From NCBI GenBank assembly GCA_004352715.1, contig SCFE01000093.1, forward strand, positions 30,656-94,655: a DNA stretch of 64,000 nucleotides, read 5' to 3'. Positions 35,434-47,565 of the stretch are shown piece after piece (within the stretch, counting starts at the first letter, position 1; every line of letters begins with the position of its first letter). Made by a program: the position numbers and the translations under genes. Source of the DNA: Hofstenia miamia (lineage: Eukaryota > Xenacoelomorpha > Acoela). The notes beneath the pieces were generated by a model, which saw only the letters and a program-made list of their open reading frames with translations, was not told where the DNA came from and ran no database searches.

Positions 35434-37888
35434 TTTACTTATTTATTTTTTTATTAAGCCCCTGCGAGTTGAATTTTTGATGCTCGAGTCTAGTATATGT
35501 ACTTTAAATTTATTTGTTGCTATAATTACCATTAGAATAGTTGGCTCGGAAGGGATTAATTCTGCTATAAAGGATTCAAAATCCAAATTCTTAATTTTTA
35601 AAACATTTAATATACCTGAAGAACCGCAAAGCATCCGATATGTTTCATGAATTGACCATCTAATTTTAAAAGTTGTTTATTATTCAATAGTACTGGTGTG
35701 GTTGATACTTGATATTACCTGTCCTTTGTATATTTTTTATAAGTTGATATTTTGACTAAACTGTTTATACATATTTTAAAACCCTGTGCTCTTTAAATTT
35801 ATTCTATTTTGATAAAAAAATTATCTTGCTACGCCTCTGTTTGAATAAGAAAACATAAATATAGCATAATTAATTTTACACGTTATCAGGTCTCAGTCAC
35901 ATATTTACACATTACAATTGTCATTATTGTTATTTGCATTTCAATGGAGAAATTAATAATTGATTAACATTTAATTAACTAGTTATTGAGACATTATGTT
36001 TCGTCTCCGTGAGTCTTACATTTTTATATTGAATTGCTTTGTTTGCTTTTTCAGTATAATAATTTCATATTTTTTACACAATTCAATCAAGTCCTCATGA
36101 TTTCAAAATACAACAATACAACTACTTCAATGAGTTTTGCAGTTTTTCTGCTATTTCTATAAGCAATGTATAAACAAAGATTCACTCGAATTTCGTGTAT
36201 TATAATTTTATTAAAACCGCAATTTGTATATAAAATTCCATTTTGCCACGCTGTTGAATGAAATTCTATTCCTTCTTTTAATCTTAACCTATGACCTTTG
36301 TAAAAGACCATTTTTTCCATGTTTGCCAGTAATTTTTTCCCGAGTCTATTATTAAATTTGGAGATCCTGACAAATTGACACATTTATTGGTGAACTTCTT
36401 CGAATGTACTTTTGAAAAAATTCATATTTCTTAGAATCGAGTTAAATTATCATCATCCCTAATTTTCAGGTAATCAAATGGTAGAAGCCACATGTGAACA
36501 ACAGCTAACCTTGATTGCCCACTAAAACAATTGATGCATACGTGCAGGGAATAACCTTCAGGAATTGATGCTGTAAATTTTTTCTGTATTTAGTCAAATT
36601 TTGCATGTTTTTTCATGCTGTTGTACGGGGTTTCACTTGAAAACTGAAAAACATATTTGCCCCCTCCACTAAATCAACCTTTCAGAAAAAACCTCCCTAA
36701 ATTTTATAATTTAAGCAGTAAAAGTCCTCTTATGTAGATAATACGCTTAGTAATAAATGTAACTTGCCCCATAAAATCAAAATTACTTCCATTGCCACTT
36801 ATTGTCTTGATGGAATATCCACAATTTTTCAAGCCTACTAGTCTTTCTCTAAGATTTTCCACTTAATAGATGGCGTGATTCTTTGTTTGGTGGTCCGCTG
36901 TAAACCTTTATGCCATCCTATCCAAACCTAAAGGCTTCTCTGATGAAATAATGTCCTAAAATTTTCAAATTAAATGAATTGCGTCCTTTATCTCTTGCAG
37001 GTAGTGACGAATGCAGAACGTATCTATTGTAATGAATTTTTTTATAAAGCTTGGAATTTCCTTTAAGACAATTTCAGAAGCGACTTTTTCTTATATGGAT
37101 GAATAGAACAAATATCCAGCCTTCCAAAGCTTTGGAAATGTAAACTCATGAATAAACAATATAACTTGCTCTCTAGGAGACACTAATTTGGCATTTTTTG
37201 ATCCTTCAGAAAAAGGACTAGTCCTATGTATTCCTTCATCATCAACTTTGAACATATCTCTGAAGTTTTTATTTATATTCCTACGAATTTCATTTACAGA
37301 CAGAATTTTAGGAATGATGAATACTAGATAAGAGATTTTTCCATCTCAGAAAATGTGTCATTGAGGTTTATGTATTCGCAACTACGAGAGAAAATTGTAT
37401 TGCTACACACGTAATGAAGCAATAAAAAAGCAATTTTTTTATTTATAATTTAAGCAATTTTCATATTTGATTTAAAACGTGGAATTTTAGGAGAAGTTCG
37501 ATTAAGTCCTATTTCCTGTAGTAAAAGTTTACGTTTGAATGACAAATGATGGGCAAATGTTGAATGAGAATAAAAGATGTAAACTTCCAATTTCCATTCA
37601 AAATTCATTGTTGCGTATTTCAATAACGTTTTGATACTGAATTACATCATATCAAAACATATTCATAAATATTTCATCATCTTTATTCAACATACTCATT
37701 ATTTAGTCAATGATTTTACTTTCTCATTTCGATTTGCTTTTTGTTCGGTAAATGATTTTCAAAAGAAATTTGCACTTATCTGTGTAATGCAATTTGAATT
37801 CAGAAAACTACCGAATTTGTTTGCTCTTGTTTGTGTAAATATCTACTTACTATATTCATGTACACACTTATATACATATATATATATA
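35434..37888. other. Non-coding AT-rich stretch
   Basis: Open stretches at 35443-35634 and 36087-36383 (minus) and 37631-37939 (plus) have no recognisable domain, repeats or consensus splice context. Nothing else was seen. Confidence 0.45.
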
Positions 37889-38520
37889 GGTATAGTCACC
37901 GCTGTGTACGGTGGAAAACGTACACAGAGGTTGAAATAAAAATGTCGTCGACCGCTCTGTACTTTTCCCGTAGTACGAAGCGGTTTTTCCATTCAGAAAT
38001 CCCAATTTTTTGAGTTATGTGGACTTTGACTATACAGTGGTAATTGTATCCATGTTGAGCATATCTGTGCGAAGTTTGAGGCTTTTAGCCCCAACAGCTG
38101 ATTTTCTGTGGGTAACTTTAGGAATTTCTACTGGGAGTGCTACATGACCCGCTATTCCCATGGGATTTACTTGTTTCAATGCCCAGGAAATTAAAAATTC
38201 GACGCAATTGGTACAAAATGGGACTGGTAACCTAAAAGAAGAACGTGGGACCTCGGACTCCAAAAAAATCTTCATTATTTTTTCAAAATTCCGTTTCCAA
38301 ATGAAAGGTATCCCATGGGATCACAGGTAAACATAATGGGATAAGAATATTTACTGAGATATGTTTTTTTATGCATGCGTGACCAATAATTTATATGAAA
38401 TTTGGCCTTGGACCAATAATTTATTGTCCATTCACATCCTTTGTGCAGAGCGGTCATTATCAAAATTTTGCTGTACACAGCGGTCAAATGAAGGCCCAGT
38501 TTTGTCCAAGTGGTCAGTAG

Positions 38521-38523
<3 letters not shown>
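37889..38523. mobile_element. Palindromic MITE-like element bounded by (TA)n
   Basis: Two nested pairs of inverted motifs: CCGCTGTGTAC (37899-37909) with GTACACAGCGG (38473-38483), and CCGCTCTGTAC (37952-37962) with GTGCAGAGCGG (38443-38453). They occur in the order A-B-B'-A'. A (TA)n run lies immediately outside each end (37874-37888 and 38524-38555). No transposase is visible; the minus open stretch inside it is not recognised. Confidence 0.6.

Positions 38524-38555
<32 letters not shown>
38524..38555. repeat. (TA)n microsatellite
   Basis: About 32 bp of perfect TA repeat directly abutting the inverted-repeat element. Confidence 0.95.
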
Positions 38556-38558
<3 letters not shown>

Positions 38559-40216
38559 GCAGAAGCTAAAGAGTTTTTGATACATATGTTGTGCAGATTT
38601 GCAATCACGATATTTTAGGTATCTGTTTTCAGTCACAGATTTTCACCCGTAATTACTGATTGTGAAAGCCCATTAGGGTTGTTCGAGTATTTGTTTATAA
38701 TTAATTACTCGATACTTGACGGAACATACATGTATGTTCTTTATTCCAGGGACAAGATTCTTCTGATGGAACTAAAAATAATAGCAAAAGCCAAGAAAGC
38801 GTGGATACTCCATTATTTTGGGAATTTATTTTTAAAAGTAATGGGAGCAAATAATATTTTAATATTAATGAAATTAATTTTTTCTAAAACTTCTTTGTAA
38901 TATGTAGATCTTTTTCTTAGTGAATCATTAAACAAGTGTTTATATGACATTAATATAATCATGTGGTGTTCTTAATTTGCCGTTATCGATTAATAAATCC
39001 AAATTGCTGTGATAAAAATAAAATTAGTCCCAGTGTGCTTTAGTAAAGGTTGACTTACATTAATCAATATCGTCTGGCGATTTATTATGTATTAGTGTTC
39101 AAGTGATAGATCACTTTTTGCTTAGAGAATTCACCTTTTTTTGGGCCACATGCCATGTTTATTAAATTTATGGCGACTATTAATAATGTTTGTCTAGATG
39201 AAAATTTCTCTCTATTTTTCTGATTCAAAGTGTTTGAAAATAATAAACGTGCCAATTCTAATAGATTTTATCAACTAAATGCATGAAATTGGAGGCTTCT
39301 AAAGTATTTCTGCCTGTGATCATTAACTTCAGCAAACAGTACAAATATGTTCGCAGTTTATTTCTTCGTATTCTTCTTTGTGTGCCTAAGGACCAGCGAA
39401 TTCGTCAGATCTGCTCGAGGAATGAGTTTATTTTGCGGAGCACAGAAAATTTCGCTAGCAATCGTAAAGTCAAGGAAAACTGTTAAATACATATGACGAA
39501 AAGTTTTCTCTTCCGAAAACTATATTTCAGTATCAGTAGCACTTAGTATTTCACCATTGGTGTCTATTTTCGTCACTCATTGAATAGCTTTGCTTGTATT
39601 GTTTGGATAAAAGCCCAGCTCCGCTCTCAACTTCGGTAAATCAAAGCGTCATGATGAACTTCAACTTGTTTCCATAGCTTCTTTATGTTCTTTCCATTAG
39701 CAGCGCCATAAGAATCTTCTCGATAGCACTCAGTTCATCGTCTTCTATGAAAATCGAAAAGACAGCACCTTCGATAACTTCTCAAAAAAGTTTTTGTTCA
39801 ATCCTTTCTGCTGTTCCTACGTCAAGTCTTCACGTTAATTTCATCATAATACTTGTTAAAAGTCTTTTCTGTTTGAAAGCCTTCCAAAAAAAATTTTGCA
39901 AGTTAACATTGAAAATACCAAATAAGCGTGTATTTTAGCCAATTTTAAATCTAGATTTTCGGCTTCTTTGCATTCGAATTTTATTGCAAATGTTGTTCTA
40001 AGTGGAAAAACGCAATGTATAAGCTGCGCAGAAGTGAATTTTGTAGGGCTAATGTACCAATATTGAATCAATAATGGCTCAACGATGTAATTTTGCTCGA
40101 GATATTTTCTGTGATGCTATACATATGTATAATATCCAATAAGTTTACGAAAAATTTCTAAAAAATTGTAATTTCCTGTCACAATGGAAAATTCATCATA
40201 AACTATGTATTGTGTA
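38556..40216. other. Non-coding AT-rich stretch
   Basis: Small open stretches on both strands (e.g. 39283-39486 plus, 39747-39938 plus) with no recognisable domain. I see nothing further. Confidence 0.45.
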
Positions 40217-40415
40217 CAGTGGCTAACCAAGGGGGGCCATCGTGGAAAGTCCCCCCGTCAGGTTTCCAAATTTAATTTTGACTGGATAAATCAAAAAAAA
40301 TTTCGTAAAAAATTGAAAAATTTAAAATCTAGGATCGTGAAATGCATTTTTTAGGCTCTATTAAGGCATTAGGGAATGCCAATGATGCCCCCGTCAGAAA
40401 ATCCTGGGTACGCCC
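40217..40415. mobile_element. ~200-bp MITE with CAGTGGCTAACC end
   Basis: The left end CAGTGGCTAACCAAGGGGGG pairs with the right end, whose reverse complement reads GGGCGTACCCAGGATTTTC; both continue into C/G-rich runs (CCCCCGTCAG appears near each end). The direct repeat TTGTGTA flanks it (40210-40216 and 40416-40422). It is probably a hAT-type MITE whose right terminus has lost two bases. Confidence 0.62.
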
Positions 40416-41697
40416 TTGTGTAACCTAAAGAATCAGGTATCGATATGGCTTAACAAATTTATTTCAACTATCTCAGATATAATAATGAGTTTGATAATAA
40501 ATTAATCAGAATAATGAATTTTAAAAATTACAACACCTAAGAGTTTTGGCAACTCAACTTAAATCCCCACTGAATAATTTTTTCAGTTGCACAGCGTCGT
40601 CTTGTCTCATGTTTTGCGGATCCTTCTTTCATTTTTATAAAATTACTAAATTGTTTATTATAATCAAAATGAATCTTTGTTGTTCAGAAACAATTGTTGG
40701 AATAGATTTTCTAACTCTGTAAGAGTATGTCACATAATTAAGATAAAAGCTCAACTGCGCACTGGGACAATAATCTTACATTTATCAATCGCAGGCTATT
40801 TGACAATTGTTTTGATGTCGATCTTTATATTCCTTTCGGCTTTTAGTTGTTGATCATTTGCTTTGATTTTTACTCCAATTATGAGAAAATGTCGCCCTCT
40901 TCACTATTTCAATTTCGTCTGGCCTCTAAAAAGATTTAACGATAAATCTAAATTTCCTAATGGAAAATAGAGATAACGTTATTAGCGGTTGTGAACCAAA
41001 GAAAGTTCATATTTAAGAATGTGTGTAAGAGAAATCATTTCGTATCTTTGAAGTTTCATGCTATTAATTTATGATTCTTAACCACCTTAAAACTTTTCAA
41101 TTTAACTCTAAACTTTGTAGAATGACTTTAGACAGACCGTTTTGTATATATTTTCCAACAGTTTCTTTCAAACCTATTAACCCGTACCAATACAGAAAAA
41201 AAGATAATTTTTTATATTTTTTCAAAGAAAGAGTGAAAAAACCTTAAGCTGAGGAAAACAAAAAACTGAATAACAAAACATTGAAAAAGAAAGTGCCTTT
41301 GAAGTTTTTTCGCAATATTATGAATATCCATAGTTCCCTATTTACCAATAATTAATCACTCATAACTCATGGTTAGTATTTTATTTTCACTTGAAATTTG
41401 GACAATATTCCTGAACACTAACAAAAAGGAAATATCCAATATTTAGTTATTGCAGTTGTTTTATAACTTCTTGCATGTTAATGAGGTAAACATGGCAGCT
41501 GGCGTTTTTTTTACAAAACTTATTCTTGTATAGGTGGTGAATTATCTACAAATAGATGGATAATGTCCATATATGACTACTTCAGTTGTACAGATGTTAT
41601 CGTTTTAAGCATATTATTACCTACGCTTTACCATGGCAACGAAATAGAAAAATCCACATCTATTCGTGAATGAAGTTCGATGTAATGATGAATATTT
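40416..41697. other. Non-coding AT-rich stretch
   Basis: I see no coding sequence, inverted repeat or RNA gene here. Confidence 0.45.
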
Positions 41698-41761
41698 TTT
41701 CAATGAATTTCAGATTTTTTGAAAACTTTCAAATTCCCCCATATCTATACTCATAGAGTGA
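41698..41761. repeat. 64-bp direct duplicate, copy 1 (assembly overlap)
   Basis: Identical to 42433-42496 and immediately followed by a single N at 41762. See the matching finding on contig joins. Confidence 0.9.
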
Positions 41762-41762
41762 N

Positions 41763-42080
41763 GTCTTCCTTACTTATATTTGCTATTCTTCCATACAACT
41801 TAAGAGGCTTTCTTAACCTCTTTTTGTCCTTTTCCAACAGACCAGGTACCCAGACCTTGGACGCATACAGGGATATAGGCGAGATGTGAGTTGCAAAAAT
41901 GTGGAGACTTTGTTTCCGACTCGTATGCTGTAAAATGTTTGCAATCGATTTTATTAAGAAATTGCACTTTTTGATAACCTGATTTACATGCAGGCTCCAG
42001 CGTAGGTTCTTCTGGAGAATGACACCAAGATATTTTATCGATTCAGCATAAGGTATATTGTCGCACTTAATGACTGCCGT
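41763..42080 (-). pseudogene. LINE RT fragment (C-terminal part)
   Basis: The minus strand is open for about 105 codons. It reads KCDNIPYAESIKYLGVILQK, then NLRWSLHVNQVIKKCN and HIFATHISPISLYASKVWVP. The YLGV-x(5)-L-x-W-x-x-H and L-Y-x-x-x-V-W motifs mark the region after the RT palm of jockey/CR1-type LINEs. It is cut at one side by the single-N join at 41762 and at the other by an A-rich tract, so it is a partial copy with no start. Confidence 0.8.
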
Positions 42081-42099
42081 TTATTAAAAAAAATAAAAA

Positions 42100-42431
42100 C
42101 AATACAATTAGACAACATAATTACCATTGATTCTAATAATGTCCTCAAAATGCTTTGCCTCCGTTAGCCGATGACGAACCCATCTAGTAACAATCCAGAT
42201 TTTCAATCTTCCTTATGAATTCGATGTATCATATTTTCAGACAAATCTAACATTTCAACTAACTCACCTAAAGAAAGGTTGTTGCCATTTTTAATGGCCT
42301 CTTCAAACCGTCGTATGCTGTTTCTCCTTAATTCACTAGTCGGTAACCCGTGTGCCGTCTTCAAATTCCTTAACAATTTGTTGAATGCCGCGGACAGAAA
42401 GGCAATCGTTTGGCCACGCAGTTGATAAAAT
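42100..42431 (-). pseudogene. Deleted Tc1/mariner-type transposase fragment
   Basis: Pieces in different minus frames. Near 42360-42425, CLSVRGIQQIVKEFEDGT resembles the first HTH. Then RRNSIRRFEEAIKNGNNLSL with EMLDLSENMIHRIHKED resembles the second HTH. Near 42140-42200, IVTRWVRHRLTEAKHFED resembles the C-terminal end. The DDE core is absent, so this is a frameshifted deletion derivative, cut by the single N at 42432. Confidence 0.55.
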
Positions 42432-42432
42432 N

Positions 42433-42496
42433 TTTCAATGAATTTCAGATTTTTTGAAAACTTTCAAATTCCCCCATATCTATACTCATAGAGTGA
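42433..42496. repeat. 64-bp direct duplicate, copy 2 (assembly overlap)
   Basis: Exact copy of 41698-41761, immediately preceded by a single N at 42432. Confidence 0.9.
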
Positions 42497-44610
42497 GGAG
42501 ATTTCGTATAGTCTATGAGAGCATCAACTAATCTCAGCTTTTTACTGTGGATGCCAAGCTCTGTTAAGAAATGCTGTGTGCATATTCAAAATTTATTGCG
42601 AGGTTTTAAGACGTGAATGAGTAAGGGGGAATACTCATCGTTCTTAGGTTTTCTCGAATTTTTAAATATTCTTAGTTCGAGAGCTTATGACTGAATCTTT
42701 TTTGTAGAAACCATTTAAGTCTTTACAATATTCAACATTGAATGAAATTCTATACCAATAGATCAAGTTTGGTTTTCGAATATTCATGCAGTCTATTTCA
42801 ATACTTGCAACCATAGTGCGGGGTTATACATTCTTAGAAAGTCCATAATTTTTCGAAATTATAGTTCAGTGATGATCAACATTTATGTAATTTTTTTAAG
42901 TTAGTATTGACTTTAAAATTTTTTTTTATATCACTATTGAGAAAAGCATCGCAAACGGATAACATTGCAACAATTTCTTTTCAATTTTGTTTGTAAAATT
43001 GTAGTATATTCTTACCTCACTGACAGGATAAGACTAATATTTAACAGTATTAATTAACCTGTGGTTTTTGGATTGCAGTTTTTTAACAGAACAGTATTAG
43101 TAAATAATGACAGATATGTCAGTCGACAATCTGAATGACGAAGTTGGATCACTTACAATTAAAAGGCTAATTTTTGTTCCATTTTGTGCAAGTATTGGCT
43201 GCGATGGACTTAAAATATTGAACATCAATAAAACAAAAAATTCATTTTATTTTTTTCAATAAATGATTTTTATTTATAGCAAGTTAATTACAATTTTAAC
43301 GTTAATAACGTTATTAACGTCAATAACGTATAAAGTGCGTTAAAAACCCCCACCTTGCCCGATAAGCATATAATAGGTTTGGTTTTTGTGAGGTTACAAT
43401 CTAAAATGTTTATCAGTGATGTGCCACAAGCCAAGAAAAATCAATTAAATTGTAGGACTTATATGGATTGTGGCTTGCATTGATCTACTTTGTATATTAT
43501 TATCAATTACTAATTTGGAAAGCGGGAAGTTTCTGGGGTCACCCTTATCAAATTCACCCTTCACCCCAAATTAGTTAAACATAATTTGTTTCGTTTTTAG
43601 AACCCAGTTAAGCTTTGAATCCTTTCCTACTGTTACCTAAAATTCTGAGTAGAAATTTCGGCACAGTATGAGAAAATTACAATGCGTTTAGATAATTTAG
43701 CAGATTAGCGCAAATAAAAATGCCAAATGGTTTTTCTTTGATAGACATCATTTGTGGAGTTGATTTTGGAGTGTAAAAATCAGTTGAATGGGATGATTGA
43801 TTAAATATTCCCTTCAAAGCCGTTTCCGACAGCGTGTCCATCTCCCTCTGAAGGACCACTGAGTCGATTGAAAGCAGAAGATTAAAATAAATAGTGATTG
43901 ATGAACACTCAAAAGAAATTTTTTAAATTCTCAGAATTATCTACAGTTTTTCAAATTAATCTCTTAATCAATTATTTATGAATAAGCACAATGTCTGTTC
44001 TTTCAACATAACCATCTATCGCTAATATTTCCGAAATCATAATCCACTTAATAATTATGCAGAGATTAATCATCACGAATATTCCTGTAGTGAATTGAAT
44101 CAAACACGTTTATTTATAGTATTATATCTTAGTAGTTAAAGGTTAATAATTTGATGAAAATTTTAACTATCAAGTACTGAACATCCAATTAAATGGATTG
44201 AATTATAGTTGTCTCTTCTAGTAGGCCAATTTCGCTCTTATAAATTGACCTTCCTCCAATATATAATAGCATGTTATGATTATTTCTAGGCGTCTTCAAA
44301 CACACCTAGTGCCTTCAAATGCGCTCTAGGTGAAACCTAGATGGGGCAATTGTAGTAGTAATTTATTATTTGTGCAGTTTTTTTACAATAAATGTAACAT
44401 GCAATTTTTTACGTTGTATTTCAATATAATTTAAGAAGAAAAACTCTGATCTCGCGTTGTTCCTTTTCACAGAGAAGCAAATTCCTAACTGCAACACAAT
44501 GTGTTTACTGTAGACTATTAGGACAACCATACCATTCATCTCTGCAGGTTTTAACAAGTGTTGGCATTTGAAAAACAGAGGTGTGTTTTAAGCAGTGTTT
44601 GAAACTGTAA
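42497..44610. other. Non-coding AT-rich stretch
   Basis: Contains a short self-complementary run of TAACGTTAATAACG-type sequence at 43297-43332. No gene is recognised. Confidence 0.45.
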
Positions 44611-44931
44611 TTAAGAGAAGATATATGCAATTATCTGTGCGACACAATGCGACAAAATTCGGGGAAACTTCCCGCCTTCCAGTTTAACAATAATAGCAAC
44701 AAGTGGCTTTGGGCAAATTTCTACGGGGAATCGGAGAACTAGCATTAACTCGTGGGCTTTGGTGCACAACTGAGCTACAATCGAACGAATATTCAGCTCA
44801 ATGGGATACGTAAAAACTAATCTATGAAATGAACTCAGAAATGTAAAGAAGGCTTGCATTTTGGCAGGAGCCGACGGTATTCCATGAAAATATCGATACT
44901 GCGGGTTTCTATCGAACCGGTAAAATGGCAT
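44611..44931 (-). CDS. Unrecognised open frame, hypothetical exon or remnant
   Basis: 106 codons from ATG (MPFYRFDRNPQYRYFHGIPS) to a stop, in a patch clearly richer in G+C than its surroundings. VAIIVKLEGGKFP is faintly reminiscent of a laminin G strand, but the remaining landmarks are absent. I do not recognise a family. It could be an exon, a mobile-element remnant or chance; the evidence for a gene is weak. Confidence 0.2.
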   Translation of the reverse strand: MPFYRFDRNPQYRYFHGIPSAPAKMQAFFTFLSSFHRLVFTYPIELNIRSIVAQLCTKAHELMLVLRFPVEICPKPLVAIIVKLEGGKFPRILSHCVAQIIAYIFS

Positions 44932-46642
44932 TTTCCAATTTCAATACTGCTAATGAATACGTGTAAATGGAATGTTTAGCCACGTTTATGCAAACGAGGA
45001 AAAACTTGGTTCTTTTAAATTAGTTATTGTTTAAAAGGACTTTGTATGTATATAAGCTACCTCTGTTTCGATTATAATACAACTTTCAATTAACGTTGAT
45101 AAACCAAACGTCATTTTTAGTTATAGTAAACTGGGCGAATTATTTGGGGTGAATGCGAAATTGTAGTCACATGTTTTTAGAATACCAGAAAGCAATTGAC
45201 TGATCTATAATCATTAGCATCTCCTAGATCTATAACACCACAAAATGCCCTACACTTCTTATGCAATGTGATGCCGCAATTACAAATTGTTTTTCAGTCG
45301 CTGGTTGGGGTGAATGGGTAAAATCTGAGGGCGAATCAATTAAGTTCATTAAACTGAACAAAATTACGTTTTTTGATTAGAGATTCTTGCAGACAGTTCA
45401 AGATTTTTGCTCCAAACGCTTATATTTAGAATGTCGCAATAAATATTGTTCAAGGTTGTTGAATGGAGAGGGATATCGGGCTGCATCAATGTTCGCTTTT
45501 TGTCGTTTTTTCGATGTACTTAGCTGCTTGTTAAAGAAGCCCAGTATCATAAATTTTCCGGTCATAGCTTACTTTTAAGCATTTCTAAATATTTTATATC
45601 ATTAGGAAATGCGCTAAGGCAACCCGAGTTGCCTCTCCTCCTTAATTATTCAAGTATTTTTAATGGCCATTTTCTGAAACATATTTCCCGTAGTTAAAAA
45701 CCCTCTTGACAAACTTTTGTGCATTGCTTTAGGGCAAGCTACTTTAGAAAATAATCGTTTATTATAAAAACTTTTTTCTAACCCGGATGTTTATTCTACA
45801 AAAACATACAGGCATTCTAAATATTCATTTTTCAATTGATGTGCACTTACGTGGTCAATTCAATATCACTTGCAATTTTGTTATTTGTTACTTTGATGGA
45901 TTCCAATGCTGAGGTGTTGGAACTGAGGCGCCTTACTACTTTGATATACAATGCTAATTTCAAAATCAATTGTAGGCTGTATTTGTTCTTAGTTGTGTCC
46001 GCCATCTTGCTACCACCTGTGATTTCTTCTACCTAATGCAATATAAATGTAAGCATCATATCAGTACATTGGTGGAAACATTGAAGTTAAATTTTTTGGC
46101 CCAAAGGTTCTTATTTTAGCATCTCTTTGATGATTAAATTTCAATAAGTTAAGAAAGTAGTAATTTTTCTTTTTTCATGTTAATTTTCCAAAATTTGATC
46201 TTTGAAGCAGCATGAGAAGATTAATTTTATTGGATGGGTTAGAAATTGCGAAATGTTAGATTCAAAAATTTTTTTACTATTTGCGTAAAGTACACCAGTT
46301 ATACTTTGCAAACCCTAACAGACGACTCAATTTGCTTATTAAATTTTATACTGAATAATATATGTCTATACACCTACAATAATGGACTCGATTTTGTTGT
46401 GATTTTATACACTCTTTTGCATTAAGTGTGACCATGCTTTGAATGTGCTTATAATATTAAATGGTTAAGTAAGGAGTGTCATATGCTAAAATTGTGAATA
46501 AAAATCATTTTACCAATGTATGATGATCACATTTATTATTTTTTTCGTTCCTAAAATATTAAAAACATAACATATGGTTTGTTTAAACTTTATTCATCTA
46601 TTAAATATCTAATGCAGCCCATTGAAATCCCCGTTTCCTAGA

Positions 46643-46645
<3 letters not shown>
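44932..46645. other. Non-coding AT-rich stretch
   Basis: Open stretches at 45387-45578 and 45836-46036 (plus) lack any recognised domain. No repeats were seen. Confidence 0.45.
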
Positions 46646-46694
<49 letters not shown>

Positions 46695-46804
46695 TAATAC
46701 GTCCCTCTATGTATTCTTTCCACATAACTATATAAGCTGATTTTTTCACATAAAATCCTGATATTTTGTAGGACAGTATTTTAGTAGTCCCTACCTTCAT
46801 GCAA

Positions 46805-46837
<33 letters not shown>
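46646..46837. mobile_element. Truncated copy of the CTAATACCTCCCTCT element between two (TA)n tracts
   Basis: Between TA tracts at 46646-46691 and 46809-46837 lies about 117 bp. It starts ACTAATACGTCCCTCTATGT and ends ACCTTCATGCAAAATATT. It matches 61839-61961 closely, including GTAGGACA and CATAACYATATAAGCTGA. The copy is directly framed by TA repeat on both sides. Confidence 0.8.
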
Positions 46838-47298
46838 GCCTTTTCAAATTAAGTATAATTTTTAATTTACTAGCAGTTACACAAAACATAAAACTATAAA
46901 CACTTTAAATACAATATGTTTTGCGCCAAGGACTTGCTAGACTGGTTGCATTTCGGCAGAAAAGTGATTTCCGATTTTCAACAGAGCAGTCAATTGTGTG
47001 GGTCACCATTAGTTGGGTTGTTTTGCTTAACTTGGTTCAAAAAATTGCCGCGAGTAAATCAAATTTTCTCATTAGCAAAATGAGTGACAAATTCATGCAT
47101 TGTATCAATAGAAGCACATTCATTCAAAGTTATTAACAATCAAAATTCCAAACCATCCATCAAGTGGATTTGAATTTCAGAGGTAACTTTAAGAGCACTT
47201 TCTTCAGTACATTCTTAGTTCTTTCATGTTTTTTTGTCATTTATTCTCCATAGCATGTTTGGTTATCGATCGGTCTGGAGAATTCCGCGTCCACTTGT
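46838..47298. other. Non-coding stretch
   Basis: A plus-strand open stretch at 46921-47136 has no recognisable domain. Nothing else was seen. Confidence 0.4.
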
Positions 47299-47565
47299 TT
47301 ATTTTTTGGGGAGTCGAAATGTTACTATTGAAAACAAAACCACAATGGGGCAGTTTCGAAAAAATATACTTAGGATTGGACGGCAGTAGAAAATTTCAAG
47401 TAATGTATTTGAACGTTTAGCCATTGTGGGCGATGGCAGCTGAACTTTAAGCGTTTCTTTGATGTGGTTCACGTGAACATCGTAGTAAACGCATGCACGA
47501 TAGCAATGTTTCCTATCAACATACATGCGTGGACTCGGCGCGCAATTTTCATTTGATGCAAGCAT
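47299..47565 (-). CDS. Unrecognised open frame, hypothetical exon or remnant
   Basis: 88 codons from ATG (MLASNENCAPSPRMYVDRKH, with CYRACVYYDVHVNHIKETL and PTMAKRSNTLLEIF) in a locally GC-richer patch. There are four cysteines in the first half and a hydrophobic second half. I know no matching family. Transcription or homology evidence would be needed to call it a gene. Confidence 0.22.
   Translation of the reverse strand: MLASNENCAPSPRMYVDRKHCYRACVYYDVHVNHIKETLKVQLPSPTMAKRSNTLLEIFYCRPILSIFFRNCPIVVLFSIVTFRLPKK

Noticed and set aside
43297-43332. TAACGTTAATAACG self-complementary run, possible MITE end
   Set aside because: No partner end or target duplication was found nearby; probably a simple low-complexity palindrome.
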